Assembly (NCBI RefSeq): GCF_040639655.1
Contig: NZ_JBFAAI010000030.1
Location: forward strand, 46,358-110,357
Direction: 5' to 3'
Length of the DNA stretch: 64,000 nt
Source: Actinoplanes sp040639655
GTDB taxonomy: Bacteria > Actinomycetota > Actinomycetes > Mycobacteriales > Micromonosporaceae
The notes under the pieces are model-generated. The model saw only the letters and a program-made list of their open reading frames with translations. It did not search any database and was not told where the DNA came from. Made by a program: the position numbers and the translations under genes. How positions within the stretch are numbered: the stretch's first letter is position 1; each line of letters begins with the position of its first letter. Positions 41,913 to 50,336 of the stretch are shown here, piece after piece.

Positions 41913-42509
41913 TCACCCGGCGGGGATGATCCGCATGGTTGGGTGCTGGGCACTGAGCTCGGCGATCAGCCGCACCTTGCCGATGACGGTGGTGGCGTCT
42001 CGGTCGACGTTCTCGCCGGCCCAGGCCGCCGAACGCTTGGCGGTCTCCGGCTCGCCGCCGGTCACCACCTTGGCGATGCTGATCGCCAGGGTGCGGCAGA
42101 GCTGGGTGCCGAGCGGGTACCGGCAGTCGGCCTGCACCGAGGTGACCTTCGCCTCGGCGTCGGACCAGACCACCACCCGCAGCTTGCCTTGCTCCGGCGC
42201 GTCACATGCGGTGTAGTTGTCAGCCGGCAGGTACGGATCCTTCTTGCTCTGCGTCTCGCAAATCCACCGGGCTCGCTGCAGGAAGTCCTTGGTGATGTCA
42301 CTGACCGTCACCCTGGGGAGGTAGGCGTCCGCGCCGGACGGCACCTGCGCCGGGATGGGCGGCAGCGCGGTCGGCCCGAGCGGGTCGGGCACGGCGAGCC
42401 CGGCCGCGGTGTGCCCGCCGACGGTGCCGGCGACGGCGCCCAGCACGGCGCAGAACACGATCACGAGCACCGTCAGCACGCTGCTCGACCGGGGCGACTC
42501 GGTGTTCAC
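41913..42509 (-). CDS. Membrane-anchored extracytoplasmic protein, unknown
   Basis: A 198-residue protein with one N-terminal transmembrane helix (VLTVLVIVFCAVLGAVAGTV) and an exported domain containing cysteines in WICETQ, YTACDA, QADCRY and QLCRT that could form two disulfides. I do not recognise a family. It is the last gene of a three-gene operon with the HExxH lipoprotein and a second anchored protein; its ATG overlaps the preceding stop by 4 bases. All three products are predicted to be outside the membrane, so they may form a surface complex. Confidence 0.75.
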   Translation of the reverse strand: MNTESPRSSSVLTVLVIVFCAVLGAVAGTVGGHTAAGLAVPDPLGPTALPPIPAQVPSGADAYLPRVTVSDITKDFLQRARWICETQSKKDPYLPADNYTACDAPEQGKLRVVVWSDAEAKVTSVQADCRYPLGTQLCRTLAISIAKVVTGGEPETAKRSAAWAGENVDRDATTVIGKVRLIAELSAQHPTMRIIPAG

Positions 42510-43066
42510 GCTTTCACCTTCTGCTGGATGTCCAGGCGCAGTGTCCGGCGATTCTTCTCGCCCGGCTTGCTCTCCAGGTCGTACGAATACCCGGCGATCG
42601 TCGCGTCGACGTTCTTCTTCGCGGCGACCTGGTTGACGATCCAGGCGTCCACCTCGGCGGCGGCGACGCGGTCGTGGGCGAACGGGATGCCGCCGACCCA
42701 GCGCAGCAATGCCATGGCGCCGGCACTGGGCTCGGTGTCCGCGCGCAGGCGCATGGTGGTGGACAGCCGGTTGATGCCGCCTTCCATCCGGCCCACGTCG
42801 ACGGTGAACAGCGTGTCGCCGATCTCCAGGAAGCAGCCGCGGCTGACCTGCGGGTTATCGCAGGTGAAACCGTGGTTCTGAAGCGCCGCGGTCAGGTCGT
42901 CGGCCTTGAGGTTCGGGATGCAGTCGTACGTTGTCCCCGCCGAGCAGGAGCCCATGCCGGTCTCCGCGGCGCGTACCCCACCGCGGACGAAGAACATCGT
43001 GATCCCGGCGATCAGCGCCGTGACCACGATGGTGACCGCTGCCAGCAGCAACGTTCTCCGGGTCAT
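42506..43066 (-). CDS. Membrane-anchored extracytoplasmic protein, unknown
   Basis: A 186-residue protein: a basic start, one transmembrane helix (TLLLAAVTIVVTALIAGITM) and an exported domain with paired cysteines in GSCSAGTTYDC and FTCDNPQVSRGC. Family unknown. ATG 43066 begins 4 bases after the lipoprotein stop, and its own stop overlaps the next gene, so it is the middle gene of a tightly packed operon. The open frame upstream of 43066 lies inside the lipoprotein gene and is not used. Confidence 0.75.
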   Translation of the reverse strand: MTRRTLLLAAVTIVVTALIAGITMFFVRGGVRAAETGMGSCSAGTTYDCIPNLKADDLTAALQNHGFTCDNPQVSRGCFLEIGDTLFTVDVGRMEGGINRLSTTMRLRADTEPSAGAMALLRWVGGIPFAHDRVAAAEVDAWIVNQVAAKKNVDATIAGYSYDLESKPGEKNRRTLRLDIQQKVKA

Positions 43067-43070
43067 CGGG

Positions 43071-44426
43071 TCACCTTCCGTTCCGGACGAAGCCGGACCA
43101 CTGGCGGTAGAAGGCGGTGCTGTCCAATCCCAGGACGCTGCGGCAGATGCCACTGAAGACCGGAAGCTCGGCGACAACCAGGTCGGCCACGTCGGTGTGC
43201 TGGATCACGGCGGCGTAGAAGTCCACCGCGGCCGCGGTGCCCTTGAGCTTCTCCGCGAAGAGGAACGCCGTCGCGCCGACGGCGTAGTGCTGCCCCATCT
43301 TCTTGCCATAGAAGTCCTTGCTGCGGGGCAGCCGGCCGGTGAAGCCCTGGCGGGCGTACCGGAGAACGGCCGCCGCCCGCTTCGGGTTGCCGACCGTCTC
43401 GGTCCACCTCGCGAAGCCTTCCACCGCCCATCGGGGCACGTCGCTGGTCTCGTTGCCCAAAGTGAATCCCGCGTTGCGCGCACGTGCGGTGATGCCGTGC
43501 GCCAGCTCGTGCCGCATGACGCGCCGCGGATCGTCGTCGAATGCGTCGATCCGCTGCAGGTTCATAACCACCCGGGAACCGGTGAACTGGCCGTCGAACG
43601 GGCTTCCGTTGGTCCGCAACCCGGTCGAGAAGGGCGCGATGCCCTCGATCGTGTCCTTGAAGTTCGACGCCTCACCGAAGCCGTACCAGGTCCTGAACGA
43701 CTCCTCGTCGCGAGTGAAGAACAGCAGGGTGCCCGGGTACCGGGTCCGGTCGCCCCACAGCTTGTCGATCTGTTCGGCCTCCGCGTTCGCGGCCCGGGCA
43801 TAGGTCGACAGATCCGTCACCGAGGCGTCCGCGGCGAGCCAGATGTCACCCACCTTGATCACCGTCAACGGCGTCGTGTTCCACGGTTCCTCCGCGAACG
43901 GGCCCGCGACGTCGAGCGCGGCGTAGTTCTTGCTGGTCTTCGCGACGATGTCGCGGATCAGATACTTCCCGTTCTCCTCGCGCACCGTGTACTGGAACAT
44001 CTCACCGGGCAGCGCTCCGGTCCCGGCGTCGTCGATGGGGAACTGTTCGATGGCGGCCACCGGGAACAGGAAGAGCCCGTCCTTGACCTTCGGCTCGATG
44101 ACACTCTCAGGGATCACGTAGTCGAAGGTCTTGAACGTGAACTGCCGCAGATTGCCGAAGAGCATCTTCTGCTGCTTGACCAGGGCAGCCTGTGACTGGT
44201 CCAGGTCCAGATCAGCCAGAAACGCCGCCTCGTCCCGGTCCCGCACCGCTCTTGCGCGCCGCTCGAGGATCGCCCGCAGTGCCGCCTTCGGCGCCGCACC
44301 GGGCAGCTCGAAGCCCGGCTGCGCATCCTCCTCGTTGATCAGCGGCTTCTTCTCTTCCGAGGAACACCCGGTCAATAGCAGCGCCGCTCCCCCCGCCAGC
44401 AGGGACCGTCGTGACAGGTCTGACAA
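43071..44426 (-). CDS. Lipoprotein with HExxH peptidase-like domain
   Basis: Exported lipoprotein of 451 residues. The signal has a twin-arginine pair and a lipobox (SRRSLLAGGAALLLTGC), so it may use the Tat route. The C-terminal third contains VMRHELAHGITA followed about 30 residues later by WAVEGFARWTE, giving the HExxH + E arrangement of gluzincin/peptidase-MA-like metallopeptidases. The N-terminal two thirds are a separate domain of unknown type. TTG 44426 is chosen because GGGAGG lies 6 bases upstream. It heads the operon with two membrane-anchored proteins. Protease activity is inferred from the motif only. Confidence 0.82.
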   Translation of the reverse strand: MSDLSRRSLLAGGAALLLTGCSSEEKKPLINEEDAQPGFELPGAAPKAALRAILERRARAVRDRDEAAFLADLDLDQSQAALVKQQKMLFGNLRQFTFKTFDYVIPESVIEPKVKDGLFLFPVAAIEQFPIDDAGTGALPGEMFQYTVREENGKYLIRDIVAKTSKNYAALDVAGPFAEEPWNTTPLTVIKVGDIWLAADASVTDLSTYARAANAEAEQIDKLWGDRTRYPGTLLFFTRDEESFRTWYGFGEASNFKDTIEGIAPFSTGLRTNGSPFDGQFTGSRVVMNLQRIDAFDDDPRRVMRHELAHGITARARNAGFTLGNETSDVPRWAVEGFARWTETVGNPKRAAAVLRYARQGFTGRLPRSKDFYGKKMGQHYAVGATAFLFAEKLKGTAAAVDFYAAVIQHTDVADLVVAELPVFSGICRSVLGLDSTAFYRQWSGFVRNGR

Positions 44427-44624
44427 CAGCTTCCTCCCTTTCGCCGGGCGGAGATTAGTACAAAATGCCGATGTCCGGCGACCCCGCAGGGCGGCGTCCG
44501 GGACAGCGGCGGGGGTCGCCCGCAGATGTCCTGGCGGTATCACCTGACGGAGCTAGGACAACGGCATGGGAGGCACAACTCAGTTCGATCATCGCCGAGC
44601 AGGCCGTCGAGCGCACAGACCGGT

Positions 44625-44893
44625 CCACCGCCACCGACATTCCCGTCTGCATGGGTGCACTGGCAGACCGGCACCGCCCTGCTGCTGCTCACCGGCCGCA
44701 CCCGCGGCCCGCTCTTCCTCGCCGACCGGCTGCCCATCCGAGCCGTCCCAGCCACCGACCGCTGCCCCGACATCGGCCGCGACTGCGCCCGCCTGTCCTA
44801 CCGCCGCGCCGCCGAACTGTCCAACCGGCACACCGTCCGGCTCACCCACCCCAACGCTGCGGCCGACGAGCTGGATAACCTCGGCGGGTGGGT
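44625..44893 (+). pseudogene. Tyrosine integrase fragment, C-terminal part
   Basis: The frame reads WVHWQTGTALLLLTGRTRGP then LFLADRLPIRAVPATD, LSYRRAAELS and LTHPNAAADELDNLGGW, matching the middle and late catalytic region of actinobacterial tyrosine recombinases. It stops exactly where an opposite-strand integrase fragment begins. The catalytic tyrosine and the ends of the gene are missing. Confidence 0.5.
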
Positions 44894-45030
44894 GCCCTTG
44901 GTCCGCACCCAGAGCACTCGGTGGGCGTTGCGGTGGCCGAGCTGGTCGACGTGGGCGCCGACGAGCTCGCTGACGCGCACCGGGTACTCCCGCCGCAGGA
45001 CGCACTGCCCGACGGCCGTGATGTCCGGAT
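44894..45030 (-). pseudogene. Tyrosine integrase fragment in opposite orientation
   Basis: On the minus strand, RREYPVRVSELVGAHVDQLG followed by HRNAHRVLWVRTKG resembles the early catalytic box of tyrosine recombinases (G-x-R-V-S-E-L ... V-x-x-K-G). It abuts the plus-strand integrase fragment at 44893/44894, so an integrase gene, or two related ones, seems to have been broken and partly inverted. Confidence 0.4.
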
Positions 45031-45164
45031 GCAGGTCGAGAGCTTGTCGGTTGCCGGGGCTCACGGAATTGATCAACTCGAACGCTTCCGGACCGTGCTT
45101 CTCAGGACCGGTGTCACTCTGCCGATTCCGAGGAACGGCCGCGACCGTAGGTTGGAGGTTCGAC

Positions 45165-46967
45165 ATGTCCGCTGTGCCGGCGCCGTGCGTTGGGCCTGCC
45201 GCGCCCGCGGATCAGGGATTTACCTTGGTCGAGGTGCTGGTCGCGCTTACGTTGATCAGCACGATGATGGCGGCGCTGGCGCCGTTTCTGGTCCGTTCGG
45301 TCAACGTGGTGGCGGAAATGGGTGGCCGGCAGACGGCGATCCAGCTGGCCGATGCCTCCATGGAGCGGGTCTCGGCTCTTACCGGTGCCACGGCGCTGAC
45401 CGGGCGCAGCTATCACGCCGCCAAGGCGCAGTGGGATGCGGTGTACGCCGCGACGGCGGTGCCCTCACATGCCGATGCGCTCAAGCCGTACCTGGACACC
45501 ATGAGTCTCGGCGACCCCCAGTACGCCACACATGCCACCAAGGCGGTCTGGCTCGCGTGGGACCTACAGTTGCCGAGCACATCCACCGCCGGCACCTCGG
45601 CCGGCTTGCCCACCACTGCGGTCGAGGCGACCATAAACGGCGTCCCGTTCCAGATGAACTGGTACCTGGGCATGTGCCGCACCAAGCTCGGATCAGGCGG
45701 CACGTGCGACAACCCTGAGGCCGCCGATCCCGAGCCGGGCCGGGCCGACGTGCCGCTGTTGCGGGTCGTCATCGCGGTGACCTGGCCGGGACGTGACTGC
45801 CCCGGAGGTGCGTGCGCGTATGTCACTTCGACGCTGGTCAGTGCCTCCGGCGATCTGGTGTTCAACCTCAACCGGCCAGCACCGGTGGCCGTCAGTGCGG
45901 GCCCGCAGACGAGCTATGCCGCTATGGCGATCAGTGGCCTGCAGCTGTCGGCCACGGGTGGTCAACTGCCGTTGACGTGGTCTTTCAGCGGTCTGCCGCC
46001 GGGACTGAGCGGATCGGCCAGCGGGCTGGTGACCGGCACACCCACCGATCCCGGGGTCACCAAGACGTACACCGTGACCACGACTGTGACGGACAAACTT
46101 GGGCGGACCTCCAGCGCCACGTTCAGCTGGACGATCGTGCCCGTGCCTGTGGTGACCAATCCAGGTAATCAGAGCACCCGCAGTGGGACCGCGGCGTCGC
46201 TGAGCATGGCGGTGACCGGCGGCCCGGCCCCGTTCACCTGGTCGGCCACCGGCCTACCGGCCGGCCTGTCGATCGACGCGGCCACTGGGAAGATCTCCGG
46301 CACTCCGACCGCGACGAGCCGGGTCGATGCCGCGGTCACCGTGACCGCGACCGACAACGTCGGGCGAGCCAGCTCGGTCAGCTTCACCTGGAGCGTGCTC
46401 ACCCTTGCCGTCGCGGCACTACCTACCCGTGCCGACTCGATCCGCGACACCGTCTCCTTCACCGTGCCGACCCCGACCGGAGGCAAGGGGCCGTACACCT
46501 ACCGGATGGACAACTACCCGGGCGAGTCCTCCGGGGAAATCGGCATCGATGCGAACATCGGCAAGATCTCCGGCAAGGTGTGGTACGGCAACCGTTACTT
46601 CACCACCGTCTATGTCAAGGACGCCACCGGTGACGAGGTCGCCACCACGTTCTTGTGGAACGTGTCGCCGAGCCAGCCCAACGACCTGACCATCATCGTG
46701 CCCGACCCGGCCAACCCGAACCAGACCAGCAAGGTAGGCCAGCCGGTCTCGCTGATGGCGTACGCACCGACCGGCAGCAACAGCGGCTACGACTGGTCGG
46801 CCACCACCGGCCTGCCACCCGGGCTGAGCATCGCCACGCAGAACTACTTCTACGGAGCGATCACCGGCACCCCGACCACCGCCGGCGTCTACCGGGTGAC
46901 CCTGGTCTGCCAGGACTCCAACTACAAACAAGCAGTGGTGATGTTCGATTGGACCGTGACCCCGTGA
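45165..46967 (+). CDS. Prepilin-like protein with Ig-like (He_PIG) repeats
   Basis: Exported pseudopilin of 600 residues. The start DQGFTLVEVLVALTLIS is a type IV prepilin/pseudopilin signal, cleavable after Gly18 with the conserved glutamate at mature position 5. A PilV/GspI-like head domain of about 200 residues with several cysteines follows. The C-terminal half carries three or more Ig-like putative He_PIG units, marked GLPPGLSGSASGLVTGTPT, GLPAGLSIDAATGKISGTPT and GLPPGLSIATQ...GTPT. Fusion of a pilin-like start to Ig-like repeats suggests an adhesive or substrate-contacting role. ATG 45165 has GGAGG 6 bases upstream. Its stop overlaps the GTG start of the next pilin-like gene. Confidence 0.9.
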   Translation: MSAVPAPCVGPAAPADQGFTLVEVLVALTLISTMMAALAPFLVRSVNVVAEMGGRQTAIQLADASMERVSALTGATALTGRSYHAAKAQWDAVYAATAVPSHADALKPYLDTMSLGDPQYATHATKAVWLAWDLQLPSTSTAGTSAGLPTTAVEATINGVPFQMNWYLGMCRTKLGSGGTCDNPEAADPEPGRADVPLLRVVIAVTWPGRDCPGGACAYVTSTLVSASGDLVFNLNRPAPVAVSAGPQTSYAAMAISGLQLSATGGQLPLTWSFSGLPPGLSGSASGLVTGTPTDPGVTKTYTVTTTVTDKLGRTSSATFSWTIVPVPVVTNPGNQSTRSGTAASLSMAVTGGPAPFTWSATGLPAGLSIDAATGKISGTPTATSRVDAAVTVTATDNVGRASSVSFTWSVLTLAVAALPTRADSIRDTVSFTVPTPTGGKGPYTYRMDNYPGESSGEIGIDANIGKISGKVWYGNRYFTTVYVKDATGDEVATTFLWNVSPSQPNDLTIIVPDPANPNQTSKVGQPVSLMAYAPTGSNSGYDWSATTGLPPGLSIATQNYFYGAITGTPTTAGVYRVTLVCQDSNYKQAVVMFDWTVTP

Positions 46968-47626
46968 CCGCCGCCGCGTTCCCCGGCCCACGCGAGGACG
47001 ACGGAGTGACCCTCGTCGAGGTCATGGTCGCCATGACGGTGATGAGCGTGGTGATGAGCGTGTTCACCGCGGCGGTGATCCAGGCCTACCGCTCGGTGAA
47101 CGCCACTACGAACACGTCCGCCGCGCAGACCCAGCTGCATCTGGCCTTCCAGCTGCTCGATCGGGAGGTCCGCTACGCCTCCGGGATCACCGTGCCGAAC
47201 ACCACGGCGATCAACGGCGCGTGGTACGTCGAGTTCCTCGGCATCGAGGCGGGCACCGGAAAATCGGTCTGCCACCAACTACGCCTGGACGCCACCGGCG
47301 TGCTGCAACAACTCACCTGGACGCCCGGGTCGGCGCCCGCGGCAGGTACCCGCGGGCACACCCTCGCCTCCCAGCTCATGGCACCCGGCGGCACCATCGC
47401 GGTGCCGTTCCAACGCCAGGATGCCGGGTCGATGCCCGACGCGAGGCCGGCAGCTTCCGCGCCGGTGACCGGCGCCGACTTCACACCCGACTACCAGCGC
47501 CTGCGGGTGCAGCTGACCACGACCAGCGGCACTTCCTCAGCGGCACAGGACGTCACCTTCACCGCCCTGAACACCTCCCGCGCCACCACGGACCCCAACG
47601 TGTGCATCGAAGGACGACCACAATGA
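46964..47626 (+). CDS. PulJ/GspJ-like prepilin-type N-methylation protein
   Basis: Pseudopilin of 220 residues. The short basic leader is followed by DDGVTLVEVMVAMTVMSVVM, the prepilin cleavage site with glutamate at mature position 5, then a hydrophobic helix and a head domain with HLAFQLLDREVRYASGI, the recurrent feature of GspJ/PilW-type minor pilins. It starts at GTG 46964 overlapping the previous stop (GTGA) and ends overlapping the ATG of the lectin-pilin gene (ATGA at 47623). The three genes are therefore one translationally coupled unit. No prepilin peptidase or assembly ATPase is in the window. Confidence 0.88.
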   Translation: MTAAAFPGPREDDGVTLVEVMVAMTVMSVVMSVFTAAVIQAYRSVNATTNTSAAQTQLHLAFQLLDREVRYASGITVPNTTAINGAWYVEFLGIEAGTGKSVCHQLRLDATGVLQQLTWTPGSAPAAGTRGHTLASQLMAPGGTIAVPFQRQDAGSMPDARPAASAPVTGADFTPDYQRLRVQLTTTSGTSSAAQDVTFTALNTSRATTDPNVCIEGRPQ

Positions 47627-49155
47627 TCGGCTCTCACCGACGGCGCTGCGCAGCACCGCTGCGCTGCCGTGACGACTGCGGATTCCTGCCCCTGGCCCTG
47701 CTGTTGATTCTGGTGAGCATGTCGATGAGTGCCCTGCTCGCGCCGGTCGTCGTCGGTCAAATCGTGAACACCCGGACAGCTTCCGAGCGCACGCTGGCGT
47801 TACGCACCGCCCAGGCCGGCATCCACATCGCGATGGGTCAACTCCGGGCCGCCGCCGACAACAGCGGAACCGGAGACCCGTTGCGCCTACCTGCCGGGCC
47901 GTTCACCGGCAGCATCGGACCCCACGGCAACCAGCGATACCAGGTAGCCATCACATATCGTGACCTCGACGGCAACACCCTGACCTCACCCCTGCAAACA
48001 CAACCCGCCTCCGCCGTGCTGGTGTCCACCGGTATCACCGCCGCCTCCGGCGTCTTCGGGCCCGGCACCCTCAACAGCCGCACCATGCAGGCGATCTACA
48101 CCTTCCGCGTATCCAACCAAAACATTCCCGGCGGCCAGATCCACGTCCGCAGCTCCACCGTGGATTTGTGCCTGGATGCCGGGACGGCACAGCCCTCGGC
48201 GGGCACCGTAACGACCATGCAGCGCTGCTCGGGCAGCCCGGCCCAGCAGATCTGGGCCTACAACAGCGACCTCACCATTGCGCTGGTGTCGTCCAAAACC
48301 GGCTCCAACCCCCTGGGCATGTGCCTGGACGCCGGCTTCCCGCACACCTCCGGCGCCCAAGTCAAGCTGCAGAAATGCAGCGAGGCCAGCCCGGCAGCGC
48401 CCCGCCAGCAGTGGAGCTCCAACGACTCGGCCAACCTGATGGGCACCAGTGACGGGGCGACCCTCGACGGCTACTGCTTCAACGTCAACAACCCGGACGC
48501 ATCAGGCAGCCTCGTGGTCCTGTCGAACTCCAGATGCTACGGCAACTACGACAACGTCCAAACCTTCCAACCCGACCCGGGCGTCGGCGCGGGCGCAGCC
48601 GGCGCAGCCACCAAACAGCTGGTGAACTACCAGCAATTCGGCCGCTGCCTCGACGTCACCGACCAGTACACCGGCTCGGCATACCTGATCGCCTGGCCGT
48701 GCAAACAGGCACCCAACGCCGCGAACGTCACCTGGAACCAGAAATGGACCCTGCCGGCCATCAACGCCACCACCCGGGTCGGCACCGGGCGTATCTACAT
48801 AACCGTCAACGGAGGCGACTACTGCCTGCGCACGCCGGGCACGACCGCCTGGGGGGCCTATCCGGTCCTGGTTGCCTGCTCCCCCAGTTCAGGCGCAGCG
48901 AACCTGATCTGGACCGTGTACGGATCCACCGGCACCTACACCACCAGCCACCAAATCGTCGACAACACCGGCCTGTGCCTCACCCCCACCAACCCGGCCC
49001 TCACCCCCACCGAGGTCTACAACGGCGCCTGGTACACCGGCCCACCGATCAGCCGCATCGTCATGCGCACCTGCGACGGGTCGGCCTGGCAGAAATGGAA
49101 CGCCCCACCCGACCTCTCCCGCCCCCTGCCATTGACTCAAATCCACGAACGCTAG
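47623..49155 (+). CDS. PilX/GspK-like protein fused to ricin-B lectin region
   Basis: Exported 510-residue protein, third gene of the pseudopilin operon. It starts with a basic leader and CGFLPLALLLILVSMSMSAL, a PilX-like prepilin N-terminus without the position-5 glutamate, and a head with RTAQAGIHIAMGQLRAA. From about residue 180 the sequence becomes a beta-trefoil-like ricin-B lectin region, with CLDAG, QRCSGSPAQQIWAY, CLDVT and a C-terminal MRTCDGSAWQKWNAP. CBM13/ricin folds bind sugars, so the protein probably presents a carbohydrate-binding tip. The ATG overlaps the preceding stop. A decayed relative lies at 27.7-27.9 kb. Confidence 0.88.
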   Translation: MIGSHRRRCAAPLRCRDDCGFLPLALLLILVSMSMSALLAPVVVGQIVNTRTASERTLALRTAQAGIHIAMGQLRAAADNSGTGDPLRLPAGPFTGSIGPHGNQRYQVAITYRDLDGNTLTSPLQTQPASAVLVSTGITAASGVFGPGTLNSRTMQAIYTFRVSNQNIPGGQIHVRSSTVDLCLDAGTAQPSAGTVTTMQRCSGSPAQQIWAYNSDLTIALVSSKTGSNPLGMCLDAGFPHTSGAQVKLQKCSEASPAAPRQQWSSNDSANLMGTSDGATLDGYCFNVNNPDASGSLVVLSNSRCYGNYDNVQTFQPDPGVGAGAAGAATKQLVNYQQFGRCLDVTDQYTGSAYLIAWPCKQAPNAANVTWNQKWTLPAINATTRVGTGRIYITVNGGDYCLRTPGTTAWGAYPVLVACSPSSGAANLIWTVYGSTGTYTTSHQIVDNTGLCLTPTNPALTPTEVYNGAWYTGPPISRIVMRTCDGSAWQKWNAPPDLSRPLPLTQIHER

Positions 49156-49178
49156 TACAACAGCTCGCCTGACCCGCA

Positions 49179-49197
49179 GTTCCTGCTTTGCAGGAAC
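49179..49197. terminator. Small hairpin terminator after the pseudopilin operon
   Basis: GTTCCTGC pairs with GCAGGAAC around TTT, 24 bases after the operon stop. Confidence 0.55.
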
Positions 49198-49414
49198 GTC
49201 CATTCTGAGAATAGATCCGCGAGCTGGTTCCAGCCCGCGATTGGGGCGGGGATGTCGCCAGGACCGTCGCGTGACCTGTTACTACCCGCTCGGCAGGGTC
49301 GCCGCCGGGCAGCTGGGCATCCAGGTACAGCGAGACCCGTCGCCGGAGCGGCGCGGACCGGCCGGCTGGTCCGCGGGTGTTTGCCGGTCACGCGTCGAGG
49401 AAACAACAGTGGCC

Positions 49415-49442
49415 GTTGGAACCCCCGGTACTTCACGGGCAT
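49415..49442 (+). promoter_or_regulatory. Possible stress-sigma promoter of the GlsB-like gene
   Basis: GTTGGA (49415-49420), a 16-base spacer and GGGCAT (49437-49442) resemble the GTTT-N14-16-GGGTAT promoters of SigB-type stress sigma factors, about 36 bases before the gene start. The match is partial. I see nothing else in 49198-49414. Confidence 0.3.
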
Positions 49443-49477
49443 CCGCAGCACACGGACACTTCACCGAAGGGCACGTC

Positions 49478-49741
49478 ATGTCGTTCCTCTGGGCCATCAT
49501 CGCCGGGTTGATCATCGGTCTGATCGCACGTGCGGTCCTGCCGGGCAGGCAGGACATCCCGATCTGGTTGACCATCATCCTGGGCGTGCTCGGCGCCCTC
49601 ATCGGCAACGTCATCGCCACTGCCCTGGGCGTCAGGGACACCGGCGGCATCGACTGGATCCGTCACATCGTCCAGATCGCCGCCGCCGCCGGTCTGATCG
49701 CCGTCGTCACCCCCCTGTGGGCCAAGCGCGTACGCCGGTAG
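49478..49741 (+). CDS. GlsB/YeaQ/YmgE-family membrane stress protein
   Basis: Small polytopic membrane protein of 87 residues. MSFLWAIIAGLIIGLIARAV followed by LPGRQDIPIWLTIILGVLGA is the family hallmark (Gly-rich helix, R-x-x-x-P-G), then IGNVIATALGV and a third helix. These proteins are induced by stress in many bacteria, with unknown biochemistry. GAAGG 8 bases before ATG 49478 supports the start. A partial stress-type promoter lies upstream and a very strong hairpin downstream, so the gene is monocistronic. Confidence 0.92.
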   Translation: MSFLWAIIAGLIIGLIARAVLPGRQDIPIWLTIILGVLGALIGNVIATALGVRDTGGIDWIRHIVQIAAAAGLIAVVTPLWAKRVRR

Positions 49742-49750
49742 GCACGCCAG

Positions 49751-49796
49751 CACAGGTGAGGGGCAGGCGGAACGATCCGCCTGCCCCTCACCTGTG
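49751..49796. terminator. Very strong hairpin terminator
   Basis: A perfect 21-bp stem: 49751-49771 (CACAGGTGAGGGG...) pairs with 49776-49796 around ACGA, 10 bases after the GlsB-like gene stop. Confidence 0.85.
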
Positions 49797-49879
49797 TCTA
49801 TCCCATACCGGCGTGGTCCGCCCTCAGGGTGTATCCGGCGACGGTGGCCGCGAGGTCCACCCCGGTAACAGCCCCGATC

Positions 49880-49898
49880 GGGACTGTAAAAACAACGG
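49880..49898 (+). mobile_element. Solitary IS256-type inverted-repeat end
   Basis: GGGACTGTAAAAACAACGG matches, with one difference, the sequence GGGACTGTAAGAACAACGG that lies just upstream of the IS256-family transposase start at the right edge of the window. No transposase follows here, so this is a lone end. Confidence 0.6.
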
Positions 49899-49977
49899 CT
49901 CTGTCTGACTTTCGGTGGTGACGGTGGGTGATCGTCTAGCCGCCACGGCCTCATCCGGGCAACAAAGCCGCGTGGCA

Positions 49978-50297
49978 GGACACGATCTTGTCGCCGCCAA
50001 GGACACGATCCTGTCGCTCAACAACGGGCGCTGTGGGTGGCCGGGCGCCGTCGTGGCTTGCGGCGCCCGGCTGCGTACCGCTTCCGGTCCTCGCGCCGTG
50101 GCCGGCGCTGCGGGCCGGGTCGGCACGCCATGACTACCGGTGCCCCGGCGTAGGCGGTCGCCCGGGACCGCCGCCAGGCGCACGCTGAGGCCTCGCCGGC
50201 CGCCTGTGCTCACCCTGGCTGTGGGTCCGCAGGGCTGCCGTCCTGTCGCCCTGTTAAGCGACAGAATCGTGTCCTCGAAGACGACGAGATCGTGTCC
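49978..50297. repeat. Double inverted repeat pair bounding a 320-bp non-coding unit
   Basis: Left side: GGACACGATCTTGTCGC (49978-49994), 6 bases, GGACACGATCCTGTCGC (50001-50017) continuing to ACA. Right side, inverted: TGTTAAGCGACAGAATCGTGTCC (50252-50274), 6 bases, ACGACGAGATCGTGTCC (50281-50297). Repeat sequence, inverted orientation and spacing are symmetrical, as in transposase-bound ends of IS481-like or related elements. Nothing coding lies inside, so this may be a MITE or the facing ends of two lost IS copies. Confidence 0.65.
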
Positions 50298-50336
50298 GGA
50301 GCGGTAGGTGGTTACTTGGCGTGGTGGCCGCGGATT

